From: Voacanga thouarsii
Lineage: Eukaryota > Streptophyta > Magnoliopsida > Gentianales > Apocynaceae
Length of the DNA: 64,000 bases
Reading direction: 5' to 3'
Assembly (NCBI GenBank): GCA_026120185.1
Contig: JANUWF010001475.1
Coordinates: 248,001-312,000, forward strand
Shown here: positions 23,808 to 35,288 of the stretch, piece by piece
Layout: every line of letters starts with the position of its first letter
Position numbering within the stretch: position 1 is the stretch's first letter
Notes under the pieces: model-generated
What the model was told of the DNA's origin: nothing
Database searches by the model: none
The model's input: only the letters and a program-made list of their open reading frames with translations
Made by a program: the position numbers and the translations under genes

Positions 23808-23981
23808 GATGTCAGTTTCAATTGGGTGCAGGTATAATATGTGCTCAACAAGCGGACGTTTCTCTATATTTGCATTCCAGATTGATTTAGTTTGCAGGAA
23901 ATTTCTGTGCTCATGAGGAAGCACCAAGCAGGTAAGCTGCATAAGAGACAGAGTGCAAACGAAATAATAAAACATATACAC
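23808..23981 (-). other. Unrecognised exon-like ORF
   Basis: A minus-strand open stretch after an AG acceptor reads LTCLVLPHEHRNFLQTK and ends HPIETDIYI-stop. I do not recognise the family. Its position within the captured-exon island makes it a candidate for another fragment. Confidence 0.25.
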
Positions 23982-24390
23982 ACAAAAAATTTAAGGTTTA
24001 GCAACTACATTCAGATTAAGGTTTCTACTGTTTGCATACACATACCATTAGTTCTTTTAAGTGCTATTGCTATTTGCTAGCTACCCTTCTACAGTAGATG
24101 CAAAGAGACCAGTTATAGATGTTTGGTTTCTAAAGTCATCTCCAGAATACAATACATGCTCAGAGCAGAAAAGCAAGCACAAAATAGGAAGGAGAAATTG
24201 AGGATAGAGAGAGTTCAATTTTATAATTATCGAAACTAAAGAAAGCATTGGTGCAAATTACAGTTGTTCAGTAAGTACTATGTGTTATTTTCTAGACCTC
24301 AGTAATCTCATACAAGGAGATAGGAAGAGCTCCACTAGGGGTACAAGAAGTTGAAGGACTATAAACATGTTAATCCCAAAATCTCTTCTC

Positions 24391-25648
24391 CTATAGTGCA
24401 GCCTGGAAGATCATCTCAACGAGTTCCTGAATCATTTTATAAAAGAAGTAATCAAGAATTGTAGATGTCACAGAGCAGTAAAACTTGAATATTAGACATG
24501 CTAGTGATAGAAATGCGCAGCACTACCTGCTTGGCGGATGATACTTTGGGTTCTCCCCATTCCTTGGCTTTCTTCTCGAGCATTTCAAAACCGGCCTTCC
24601 TAGCCTGTTTCAGTAAAGAATTGGTAAACATTATAGAAGCTGAGATATGATTAGGCAAAGCATCAAGGGAAGGTAATAATGGGAGATTACCTCTATTTGG
24701 GCCCCAAGTTCAGTGTCAAAACTTGAATATCTCTTACGAAAAGGGTCATCTAAAGAACCATCTTCAATCAGCTTGGTAGCATTTCTAAGACCGCGGGCTA
24801 GAATATCCATCCCAGCAATGTAGGCAATAAACAAGTCTTCAACATCTGTGCATTTCCTTCACCTAATTTTTATATAATAATGGAATATCAACTTTAGATC
24901 TACATATAAAATTTTAATTTCAAAAGTAAAAGACAACCATTAAAAAACATACCCAAAAAAAAAAAATGGCAGCAAAAAGGAGGAAAATTACATTTTCAAC
25001 ATACTACAAAAAAGGGGTGCAGTAATGGACACTTGGACATCAAATTCAGCTCAGAAAAACACACACACACACACAAAAGGAGACACTCATGCAAATATAT
25101 ATGTAAAGCAGGAAAAATGACCCCATCTAAATGGGGTATCTAAAATTAGTGAGAACTGTCAACTGAATATATTTATGCAAACAGGATAGACATGGGAAGT
25201 GGAGATAGGAGGAAAATAATATGAGAAATGGGGAGAAGAAACTAATAGTTTGGCATCAAAATTAAACCCTCCTGGTGCCAATCCTCCCTGTAATGCAAAG
25301 ATAACAGCAGTAAACATTAATCCCCTTGGCAAAAGTAACCCTTAAATTACAATATAGTTAAGCAACACAAATCCTCCATATGTATTTCTAATAACACTGA
25401 ACATAACCAATGTTGCTTCCCCCACATCCATCATTTACTGATCTGTATCCCAACCTGTAGCATTGAAAATTTGTAACAAAGTTAGACCTCTATCAGTGCA
25501 TTTTAAAATTTCCAACAGCCATCAGCAAGACAAAATGTAATTTTAAAAGCTCCTTAGATACCAATTTGAGGATCGCCGGTGTTAGCATCAATATTTCCAA
25601 GCAAACCATTTATCCTAGCAGTCTCAAGTACGTGATGACAATTGCAAC
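24391..25648 (-). pseudogene. Xylose isomerase C-terminal exons, broken
   Basis: Xylose isomerase interconverts D-xylose and D-xylulose. Six minus-strand exons are readable in the right order: about 25562-25648 (ETARINGLLGNIDANTGDPQ), about 25385-25454 (GWDTDQ-stop-MMDVGEATLVMFSV), about 25247-25287 (GGLAPGGFNFDAKL), 24691-24845 (DLFIAYIAGMDILARGLRNA and onward to GAQIE), 24527-24604 (ARKAGFEMLEKKAKEWGEPK...SAKQ) and 24391-24426 (ELVEMIFQAAL-stop). Most GT/AG junctions and phases are consistent. A TAA stop interrupts WDTDQ, the RREST segment between AKL and the next exon is missing, and all N-terminal exons, including the catalytic histidine region, are absent. It is therefore a 3' gene fragment with ancestral introns kept. 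Confidence 0.85.
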
Positions 25649-26123
25649 ACAATGCAAGTAAGGGCTCTTAAAGAAAAAAGGAAAAGGAGAGAGGGGGGGA
25701 GGGGAACTCATATGTGCTCTTGCATAGCTGAGAGGTCAAATTCAATGAAAACAAGATATTTAGCATTTACCTAAGGCAACAAAGAACAGAATACAAACCT
25801 GTGATAAAACAACCAATACAACAGGAACAAGAACTGGAAAATTTTGCCTGATGATTGGCAAAAATATAGAAACATGAAAATGGCACTAATAAATACAAGG
25901 AATGGAAGGTGCTTAGTTGCAGTGGCTTACAGGCAAAGAGTTTAATTTTATGTCCTATGAAGAGCAGAGAACCATAATACACATAGAGTTCTTTTCCCAT
26001 TCAATAGGCCAATATTTGCTATATTAATAGTTGCCAAATAGAACACTTAAAAGAATATCTTAGCCTGAAAGGCATTCAAATTACTGAGGCTAAGAAACAA
26101 CAAAGCAATCTAGCATCTTACAG

Positions 26124-26165
26124 TCTTTATTTGCATAGACTTGAACAACACCATCTTCCATCTGA
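26124..26165 (-). other. Unassigned mini-exon-like segment
   Basis: Between a TTTCAG acceptor and a GTAAGA donor the minus strand reads MEDGVVQVYANKD. Both splice signals are good, but the family is not recognised and it does not match xylose isomerase. Possibly another captured exon. Confidence 0.3.
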
Positions 26166-26734
26166 AAGTGATGCTGCAGGAACATTTAACATTAGGGAAA
26201 TCATAGTGGTTTGCTTTCCAATAAGCCTCATAGATTTTTACCACAAAATGAAATAAAGAAACAGCGACAAAATGCTCAGCATAACCTCTAAAAGATACAA
26301 TCTTACATCAAATTTTCCCTCTAGAATAAAATCAAATGGATTAAAAATTGGGCTTTGGTGTACTTGGATCAGATATTATTTATTTCTCCCATGGTGAAAC
26401 AGCTTCCCTAAATACATAACTTCGTCTCAATTCAAGACAGACTTGCAGATTGCGATAGACCTCCATTTCATCAAGAGATGGTGTCTCTATCATTAAGTGA
26501 GAACAAAAAGAACATATAAGCTTTGGCCTCATTCAGCCTTCACGCACAATGTAAGTTGCAATTTTCTAAGATTAATTTAAAATAACACACCACTGAGGCC
26601 AAAATACTAATAAAGACTCCCTGCCTAAAAACAAAAGATCCCAGACAGTAAAATCAGTCTCTTATCAAAATCCAGGAAGATAATCAGATAGGCCTTCATT
26701 AAATTTCCAACCCCAACCCACACCTAAAGCTATA

Positions 26735-27295
26735 TTCGAACACGAACGAATCGAGCATCACATTTGCAAGTTCGAGTTCGAATATAATCGAATATTGTTC
26801 GAGTTCGTTCGTTTATTATTCGAGTTCGTGTTCGAGTTCGTTTCATTATTATTTGATAATTTTCGAGTTCGAAAAACTCGATTAACGTTCAAGTTTGAAT
26901 TGTTCTAGTTTGTTTATTTTTTATTTTTATTTTAAAATTTATAAAAATAATAATTCAAATTTTAATTAAAATAATTGAATATTATAAAATTAAATAAATA
27001 AATAATATTATAATTATAATTATAATTATAATTATAATATAAGATTTATTAAGAATAAATCTTAAAATCATAAAATATAAATAAGATAATTAATATAATA
27101 TAATTAATTTTACAAAATATATAATATGTTCACGAACGTTCGAATATGTTCATGAACATATTCGAGTTCGTTCGTTTATTATTCGAACTCGAGTTCGTGT
27201 TCGAGTTCATTCGTTCATTAAACGAATAAGCCTTATTCAAATATGAATGAGTTCGAACGAGTTTTTGTTCGCGAACGTTTGATTCGTTTACAACG
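26735..27295. repeat. Dispersed TTCGAGTTCG-rich repeat
   Basis: Both ends are rich in GTTCGAGTTCG/CGAACTCGAA motifs around an AT-rich core with a (TTATAA)n-like run near 27003. A segment of about 50 bp (ATTCGAGTTCGTTCGTTTAT...) occurs directly repeated near 26797 and 27160. Related but diverged copies are at 58300-58690 and 63790-64000. The class is not determined. Confidence 0.6.
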
Positions 27296-27299
27296 CTAC

Positions 27300-28389
27300 A
27301 CACACCCCTCCCCCCAAATGGCATCCAATGATGTCTAAACTTTCTCCTCACAAAGATGATTTGATCATTGCTTTTTAGTGATGGATTTTTAAAATAGGTC
27401 TCACAATCTGATGCCTAACATGAAATATCATTAGCACAAGTTTATTTTTAACTTAAAAACTATAACTCTATAAATTTAGAATAAATAAAAATATCAAGAT
27501 TAGGTGAAAACCCTGTGATCAAGAATAAATCTATCATAAATTAAGAAACCTAAAGAATAAGAGGGCCTCCAAGGACCGCCATACCAAGGTGGAGGGCCAC
27601 AGTAGGAGAATACGCATGCTAGCGGCTTGCGTAGCTCTAATCTTTCAATTGACGAGGGAGCTGGGTCACAAGTCCGATGGGGAGATCGTACGGTGGCTAC
27701 TTGAGCGAGCGGAGCCGGCCATCATCAAAACCACGGGTACTGATACGCTTCCTCTGCCTTGACTGGGGTTTCTGGAGCTTCAGTTTCGGCCATGACTAAG
27801 AGAGGAGAAATTCTACGAAAGAGATAAACCCTAAGCTGTTTGGGTTTTATTCTAAAGATAAACAGTGGTTGTGAAGACGAAGACAAAGAATAAGCCAGGG
27901 GTTTGCCAACATGGAATATATGCAGCTGAAGGGGAAATCCCAACGGAGGACAAAGCCAGAGCAAAAGGGAAGGGGAGTTGAAAAACCAGAAGAAGAAGGG
28001 TGAGAGACGCAGGGTGGGCTGGGGATGGGGTAGGAATTTTGGAAAATCAGAGCTACACAAATCTATATCAAAACCATTAAAATTAAAACCAAGAGGAAGA
28101 AAAAAAATAAAAATATTATAAAATGACTAAACTAACCATGACGACCAAATGAATCTGAACCATACAAGGAGTAATATAATGTTCTTGATAAAATCTTATT
28201 CATTCATTACAAAATTCTAAAATTAAAACCATTAGATTTTAAAATACTTGAAGGAAAAAGAAATTAAAAATTATTAAAATAATATATTATGACATTTCTA
28301 TCCACTCTCCATTCTTAGTATACACATTTAGAATAGTTTTTTTTTTTTAAATAGGTGAAATATATAGTTCGTTGATTACGGGATCTGTT

Positions 28390-28390
<1 letters not shown>
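27300..28390. other. Spacer with one short unassigned ORF start
   Basis: On the minus strand an ATG at 27793 opens [20 protein letters not shown], which stops after 22 codons. The acidic start and GA-rich upstream DNA (27800-28060) resemble a plant 5' leader and first exon, but I cannot assign it. It could be the 5' edge of the exon island. Confidence 0.3.

Positions 28391-28391
<1 letters not shown>

Positions 28392-28433
<42 letters not shown>
28392..28433. repeat. (TA)n microsatellite
   Basis: An uninterrupted run of TA dinucleotides. Confidence 0.95.
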
Positions 28434-28436
<3 letters not shown>

Positions 28437-28559
28437 AAATCATCAATTCATTGAATAATATTACGTGAAAGAATGGTGCATGAATCCAATCTTACAATTT
28501 TTTTAATTGGCATCAACCAAATAATATATAGTTGTAACGGAAAAGACATGCAATACAAT

Positions 28560-28800
28560 TAAAGCGTGACCTTGATCCCGAGTCTTTGACAATAACGTAC
28601 TTCAGAGGCTACGTACCGGTTACGGGGTTGCAGTGACCGGTGGTTAACTTCTGGTGTTTGGCTGTTGCCAACTTTGTATAAAAAGGCTTATTAGTTGACG
28701 TGGGAAAATCTCCCGGTGGCATAGGTTTGCTTTAAGGTCATCTGTTGCCATTTTGGCCCCTAGTAGATGGCAATCCCTCCAGTTCTACCACCAAGAGAGG
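28560..28800 (-). pseudogene. Class III chitinase relic, N-terminal third
   Basis: The minus strand reads TGGIAIY (the usual mature N-terminus) with a disrupted WGQNGN, then TYATGRFSHVN, two stops, VGNSQTPEVN, and ASEVRYCQRLGIKVTL, the segment just before the GGG loop. These match GH18 class III chitinase residues about 25-105 in order. Stops and indels kill it, and it ends abruptly at 28560 right where the other relic (54985-55612) begins. No catalytic DxxDxDxE motif is present in this piece. Confidence 0.75.
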
Positions 28801-29330
28801 TTTGGACCAGAGCTACAAATTGAAGGGCAAGGAATAGAGATGTGACTGAGGATTTTTAGCCATTTAACTGACACTGGAGTTTTGTAGACTTTGTTGGGGA
28901 GGAGCTGGAATGACGCTTTGAAACTATATCCTTTTATAAGAAAAAATGCTGGGCGGAGAGCCATATGGATATATTTAGATTTCAATTTTTTAGAAGAGTT
29001 TGTTTAATTGAAAAAAAAATTAAATATTGGAAATAAATGACATTTTTTAAAATAAAAATTTTTAATATTTAAAATATTTTTAATTGAATTATAAAATTCA
29101 ATTCAGTCAAATTACAATCCAAATTCACCCACATGTTTTTTTTTTTTTATTTGAAGATTCGTTGGCTTGGAATAATTTGACAGAACACCAATAATTTGGT
29201 ATAGAAATACGAAAGTTGGGTCCACTGTGAGAGAGATATAAACAGTCTCGTTAAGCCACACTTTGACAAAACAGAATAATTTGGTACAGTGATAGGAAAT
29301 TTGGGGCCCATGGGAGAAAGGGATCTAAAG
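28800..29330. repeat. Duplicated flank of chitinase relics, also at 32560-33240
   Basis: Both blocks share TACAAATTGAAGGG, GATTTTTAGCCATTTA, TTGGAGTTTTGTAG, ATTGAATTATAAAATTCAAT and GATTCGTTGGCTTG in the same order. Each lies immediately upstream of a chitinase N-terminal remnant, so it is ancestral chitinase-upstream DNA of another paralogue. Confidence 0.7.
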
Positions 29331-29639
29331 TCTAAACAACCACGTCGATGTAGTGCTAGGGTTTCTGATTTAGCCAAGTAATGTGACTGTTAATTCTGAA
29401 CAAAGGAGATGGTTAAAACGTCTACCATTTCATACATTGTCAAATTTTTTATAAAACTTGAATTGAAGAAGATTTTTATGCAGGTAATTAGTTTTTTTTT
29501 ACATAATTGGTTTATTACCTTTGCATTGCAGCAGTATTTGCTTATCAGCATCGAAAAAGTCAGCAAGATATTCTATTCTAGAGTTCATCCTCACACACTG
29601 TTGGTTTCTTTGGTGCAAATATAACGCAGGAAATGTTCA

Positions 29640-30412
29640 TCCAATATTGCTTGAGCTGTCTTCTCAATCCTTAATGATTTGGAAATGTATGCTTCAGATT
29701 TCAAAGACTGCAGACTCTCACATTGTTTTCTCTCTTAAATCTGGCAGTTCTTCCTTTTGGTACGATAACTGGACGGGAGATGGTAGTATTGCTGCTCGAA
29801 ATTCCTCCATTAGCTTCCCAGAACTGACAGTCAAGGATTGTATCTCCAACGGCTTCTGAAATGCTCGTAAGGTTCTGCGGTTGCTTGATGGTCATCTGGC
29901 ATATCATATTCTCAAAATTCAGCCTCCTTTTCAGCTCGAAGCTCAAGATGTCATGCTGTGGAAGCCTACTACAATAGGGAATTTCTCCTTATCTTTAGCC
30001 TGCGAGTTAATTAGAAAGCGTAAATCTACCTACAAGGTAAAGGAGGACATATGGAAACTAGGGGTTCAATCTAATGTTCGGTTCTTCCTATGGCATCAAC
30101 AACTTTCTGGCGCTTGATGATAAGCTACAATGTCTGGGGGTTCAACTATGCTCCAAATGTAGCCTTTGCAATGAAGCTACGGAATCCTTATGGCATGTCT
30201 TTGTCGATTGTAGCATTGTTAGATAATTATGGTCTTCCATTCTTCCTTCTGTCAGTGGTGGTGTTTCCTTTTCAACCCCTATAATATAAGATCAAAGATT
30301 GTTCGCTCGGTATGAAAACCTAGGCTAAGGCCTTCCTCCATGTTAACTTTTTCCTCTTAATAAACTGGTAGGGGCCTTAATCCCCCACCTTATATATATA
30401 AAAAAAAAATAA
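29640..30412 (+). mobile_element. LINE 3' fragment with zf-RVT domain and A-tail
   Basis: Conceptual translation gives SSSFWYDNWTGDGSIAARN, then LKIQPPFQLEAQDVMLWKP and KEDIWKLGVQSNVRFFLWHQ, then a zinc-binding pattern CSKCSLCNEATESLWHVFVD-C. This is the zf-RVT region found at the C-terminus of plant L1-type retrotransposon polyproteins, downstream of the reverse transcriptase. Several stops and frame changes occur. The fragment ends in an A-run near 30403 after ATATATATA, consistent with a 5'-truncated LINE insertion. Confidence 0.75.
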
Positions 30413-30670
30413 TTACATTTAACCTTCTATAATCCGCATAGTGTTTTAGTACAAAAATGTAAATTTCATTTTATAGTTGCATTTCTCATCTGCGAAAGCA
30501 AGTATTATTACACGCTGAGCCAAACTCCCTAATACATGTTTGCTGGTTGACTTTGAAAGTTCATCACAAACCAAATATTTTAAGAGTTCATTATTTAGTA
30601 TTAATTTATTGCCAGAAACCAGGTTCCAACAATAAGTACACATGTAGGAGGACTCGGTCATTTCATTTAC

Positions 30671-31584
<914 letters not shown>

Positions 31585-31642
31585 CTACTATAAGATGTAT
31601 GCCTATTGGTTTGCGCAGTGATCTTGCCCAAAGATGCGCCAA

Positions 31643-31648
31643 TTTATA
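31643..31648 (-). promoter_or_regulatory. Probable TATA box of the broken chitinase
   Basis: TATAAA on the minus strand lies about 65 bp before the ATG (31578). It is conserved in place with the intact gene, flanked by GCGC arms in an imperfect inverted repeat. Confidence 0.6.
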
Positions 31649-31904
31649 TGCGCAAGCTTATGCAATTTACAAACACTAATTTTTTTACCTTTAAAAAAAT
31701 CATTTGAATTTTACCGGTCATCCTCTAAATTTTTTTAAAAAACTATAATATTATCTTTAAATATCTATTCATATAATTTATCCCCAACTATTAGAATAAG
31801 TGGACAACTTTTAGTCCCAAATGAAAATTCAAATAATAAAAATATTCTAATTTAAATAATTTTTATTTTAAAAAAATTGTTATATTTTCACAACACATCA
31901 AAAT

Positions 31905-32560
31905 TAACTATCCGTCTCAATCAAACATATGAAATTAAAGACAAAGAAAAAAATAAGAAAGGAAAAAAAATAGAATATTGAGCTTCATAGGTCCTTGTTA
32001 GAGTAATAATGACAAGATATACATCCTAATCAAACATGTGCTGAAAGATAAACACTAATTTTGTATCTTAAGACATCTCAATCAAACATGTGAAATTATA
32101 ACGTTCAACTATAGGAAACCAATCAAAACCTCTGTGGAAGTATGGCATACAAGACCCAGAGGACATAAGTGCTCAGAAGATTACTAAAGAGAAAATCTAG
32201 CAACCAGCTCATACCGTCTCACCCGCGGCAGCTTCTTGTTATTTGGCTATGACTTTGAAGAAATAAAGGCATTCCTAGTTGGAAGAGAAAAAGAAAAAAC
32301 AAATTGACATAAAAAAGTACCAGAAGCTAGTTTCCCAGTCATCTATACTGAAATTACATTTATAATTTATCACAATTCTCCATCCATGTATCCATTGTTT
32401 TGTGATTAAGATCAAATTAATATGCCTAATAAAAAATAAAAATAAAAATAATAACTAGGTGATCTTAAGTTTGATGGCACATGTTAGCTTTGAGGTCATT
32501 GCGTTGCCAGTAGATGGCCAATGATGCCATCAGTTCTACCACCGAGAGAGATTTGGACCA
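31905..32560. repeat. Chitinase-upstream block, copy C, and a tiny N-terminal relic
   Basis: 31905-32475 is colinear with the upstream block of the intact gene (TATGGCATACAAGACCCAGA, CATCCATGTATCCATTG). It is directly followed by 32480-32560, which matches the chitinase relic at 28710-28800 (CAGTAGATGG...CAGTTCTACCACCGAGAGAG) with the centre of the WGQNGN codons deleted. The relic is thus fused to the upstream block of the next gene, marking a tandem-unit junction. Confidence 0.65.
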
Positions 32561-33240
32561 ATGACGGAACCAAGGGAGTGTGGGGTGATGTTTTTTTTTT
32601 TTTAATTAAAATTACAAATTTTTCTATTAAAAAAATTAAAAATTTTTAGTATAATCTTTTTCAAATTTTACTTTGTCTAAAATTTTTTTACCATTATCTT
32701 TTAATATATATTTTTATATAATTTGTCCCTATAATCTCTAACTTTTTAGATTTGTTCCTAATTTGGACAAAAGTTACAAATTGAAGGGTAAGGAATAGAC
32801 ACTTGACTCGAGGATTTTTAGCCATTTAGTGGATATTGGAGTTTTGTAGTCTTGTTGGGAGGAGATGGAATGATGCACCGAAACTATACCTTTCTTAGGG
32901 AAAAAAAATTAAATTATAAAAAAAGATTAAGTTAACAAAAAAAATATGATATTTTGTCAATAAATAATAATTTTTAAGAAATAAAATTATTAAAATTTAA
33001 AATATTTTTAATTGAATTATAAAATTCAATTCAATCAAATTACAATCCAAATTCGCCACATGATTTTGTTATTTGAGGATTCGTTGGCTTGAAATAATTT
33101 GACTGAATAGAATAATTTGGTATAGGAATCTGAAAGTTGGGTCTAATGGGAGAATGAGATATAAGCCAACAATTTGAAAGAATAGAATAATTTGATACAA
33201 GGATCCGAAAGTTGGGTCCAATGGAAAAAAGAGATAGGGT
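32560..33240. repeat. Second copy of the relic-flank block (see 28800-29330)
   Basis: Shares the ordered words of the 28.8-29.3 kb block, with a short poly(T)/AT-rich insertion at about 32590-32770 interrupting CTTGGACCAA...TACAAATTGAAGGG. Confidence 0.6.
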
Positions 33241-33249
33241 AAACTATCC

Positions 33250-34015
33250 TATTGACTCTCGAATTATTTTAAAATTCAAGTTTTGTCATCTAACTAAAAA
33301 AAATATAAAAACGTTCCTCAAATTTTTTAATCATTCAGATCTTGCACTTTCATCTGTTGACCAATAGTCAACTCACAACTCCATTAATTTTTAAAAGTAT
33401 TTTAATAATTTTATATTTTAATATTAAAATATATTATTATTTATTTTTAAAATTTTCTTTTATCTTAATTTTTTTTCTCTTTCTTTCTTTTCTTCTTCCT
33501 CTTTTGCCTTCTTCTTCCTCTTCCTCGCCACAGCTGCAATGTCGCCGCTGCAACTCCAAACAGCAGCATACATCACACTATCATCACCCCTCTTTGACAT
33601 TTCCTAATAGCTTGGATGTTTGAGGACTTTAAAGGTCCCAATCTTCCTCTTTATCTGCAACCATCAATTTACGTACAATTCATTCATTTTGCAGCTCAAA
33701 TTGAGCAGTTATGCAGAAGAATAAGCAAATGGCACAAAACAAATTTTTCGTGGTCTCTCCGGCCACCCCAAGAATCAGAACAAAAACTGTTGTTTTTTTT
33801 CTCTTTCCATTCGTGTTATTTTTATTTTTTTAATTTATTATTTTATTTATTTTAATAATTAATTTTTTAATTTTATTTTACCCTTCGTCTTATTCATTGG
33901 ATCAAATAAAATTATTTACTCTTAGACTTGAACACTCATAAATAATAAATCTTAATTATTTATTTTTTAAACTTCATTAAACAACGCAATAAATAATTAA
34001 CAAGCTTAAATAGAT
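33250..34015. other. Low-complexity spacer and part of an interrupted LTR
   Basis: AT-rich and pyrimidine-rich sequence with no convincing gene. The part nearest the Copia element (from about 33890) is probably the other side of the AT-rich LTR sequence that resumes at 39354. Confidence 0.4.
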
Positions 34016-34020
34016 CAATA

Positions 34021-34387
34021 TGTTATGAATTATTGGAATCTCCATTAATTAGTGGAGGCTCCACTAATTATGGATTTATGTGAATTATTAGAAGATTTTT
34101 ATGGATGTCCACCATTTAGTGGAGACACCACTAATTAAGATTAGTGGAAGATGATGTATGACATGATGTAATCCACTAATTAGAGCTCTATAAATAGAGT
34201 TATGCTCTAAGCTTGTAAGACACCATCATTTTGTGAAAGAAAGATTAGTGAAAGAAAGATTAGAGAAAGAATTGTGAGAGAAAGAAAGAGAGAAGTTTGA
34301 AGAGAAATTTTTGTGCAAAGAATAGTTAGAATTTTTTTAGTGTGTAGTGTGTAGATTTTATTCTAACACTACCCTAATTTTATAACA
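34021..34387 (+). repeat. 5' LTR of the Copia element
   Basis: TG...CA ends with a TATA box in CTCTATAAATAGAG (34187-34200), a perfect small palindrome, and GAAAGAAAGATTAG direct repeats just downstream. Confidence 0.95.
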
Positions 34388-34799
34388 CATTATCAGGACG
34401 AGTCTCTGTCGTTATTAAAGCCAGAAGATAGGTACGTATTTATTGATCTCGCTAAATTCAAATTTGTAGCCCTTGATATTTCTGGAAAAAAAATTTATAT
34501 GTCATATAGAAATGCATCTAAATGCTAAAAAAAGGAGATCCATATGTCATGTGGATAAAAAGAAAGATTTGACCACCTGAAGATGGTCATACTACCCACT
34601 ACACGGTATGAATGGTTGCACCTGAAGTTGCAAGATTGTAAAACCGTGAACTCCGTGATGTATAAAACTATATCTTAGTTAAAAATTTTGCGGAGAAAAA
34701 GTTACTGATGAAGTTATATTGGAGAAGACATTCTCCACTTTTCATACCTCGAATATTGTCCTGCGGTAACAATATCGAGAAAAAGGGTATCCAAAATTG

Positions 34800-35060
34800 A
34801 CAGGTTTAACATGAGTTATTATTGAGAAATCATGAAGCCAAATGAACTGGCTCAACAGCACTCCCAGAAGTGAATGTTGTTGGCTCCAACAGAAGCCATC
34901 GTTATAGTCGTAGTTGTGGCAGTGGCCGTGGTTATGGTCATGGACACACTCGATATTTCCCTTATCACAGAGAAATATTGGCCACCTGAAGTGGAACGGA
35001 AAAGATAATAAGGGAAAAAGATATTTCCATTAATAATAAGCATCACATCTTTTATTCATA
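34800..35060 (+). pseudogene. Copia gag remnant
   Basis: The plus strand encodes PEVNVVGSNRSHRYSRSCGS followed by GRGYGHGHTRYFPYHRE, the glycine/arginine-rich stretch that precedes the CCHC zinc knuckle in plant Copia Gag. The zinc knuckle itself is not found; coding stops a few codons later, where the captured RWP-RK segment begins. Confidence 0.6.
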
Positions 35061-35288
35061 TCACTAGTGTTCATATGAACTTGATGATACATGCTTATAG
35101 TTGCTCTTTTGTAATTGAGCTGACAAATGTAAGATGAAGGTTTGTAATTGTTCTTTTTCAATATTTACATTAGAGGAAGACAAACAATTAGTAATTATGG
35201 ACTTCAGCTCCTCTTTTTCGACATCCTTCTCCTTTTCTTTCCCCTTTGAGCCGAGCATCGAGACTAGCAGCGAGAATTAGCAGTAAAA

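Noticed and set aside
27725..28060. Minus-strand 111-codon ORF ending [12 protein letters not shown]...
   Set aside because: The upstream part is low-complexity and hydrophobic without family similarity; only the short MAETEAP start looks gene-like, so no gene was called.
18520..28500. Helitron or TIR ends bounding the exon island
   Set aside because: I looked for CTRR with a preceding hairpin and for long terminal inverted repeats at likely edges and found none convincing, so the capture mechanism is left open.
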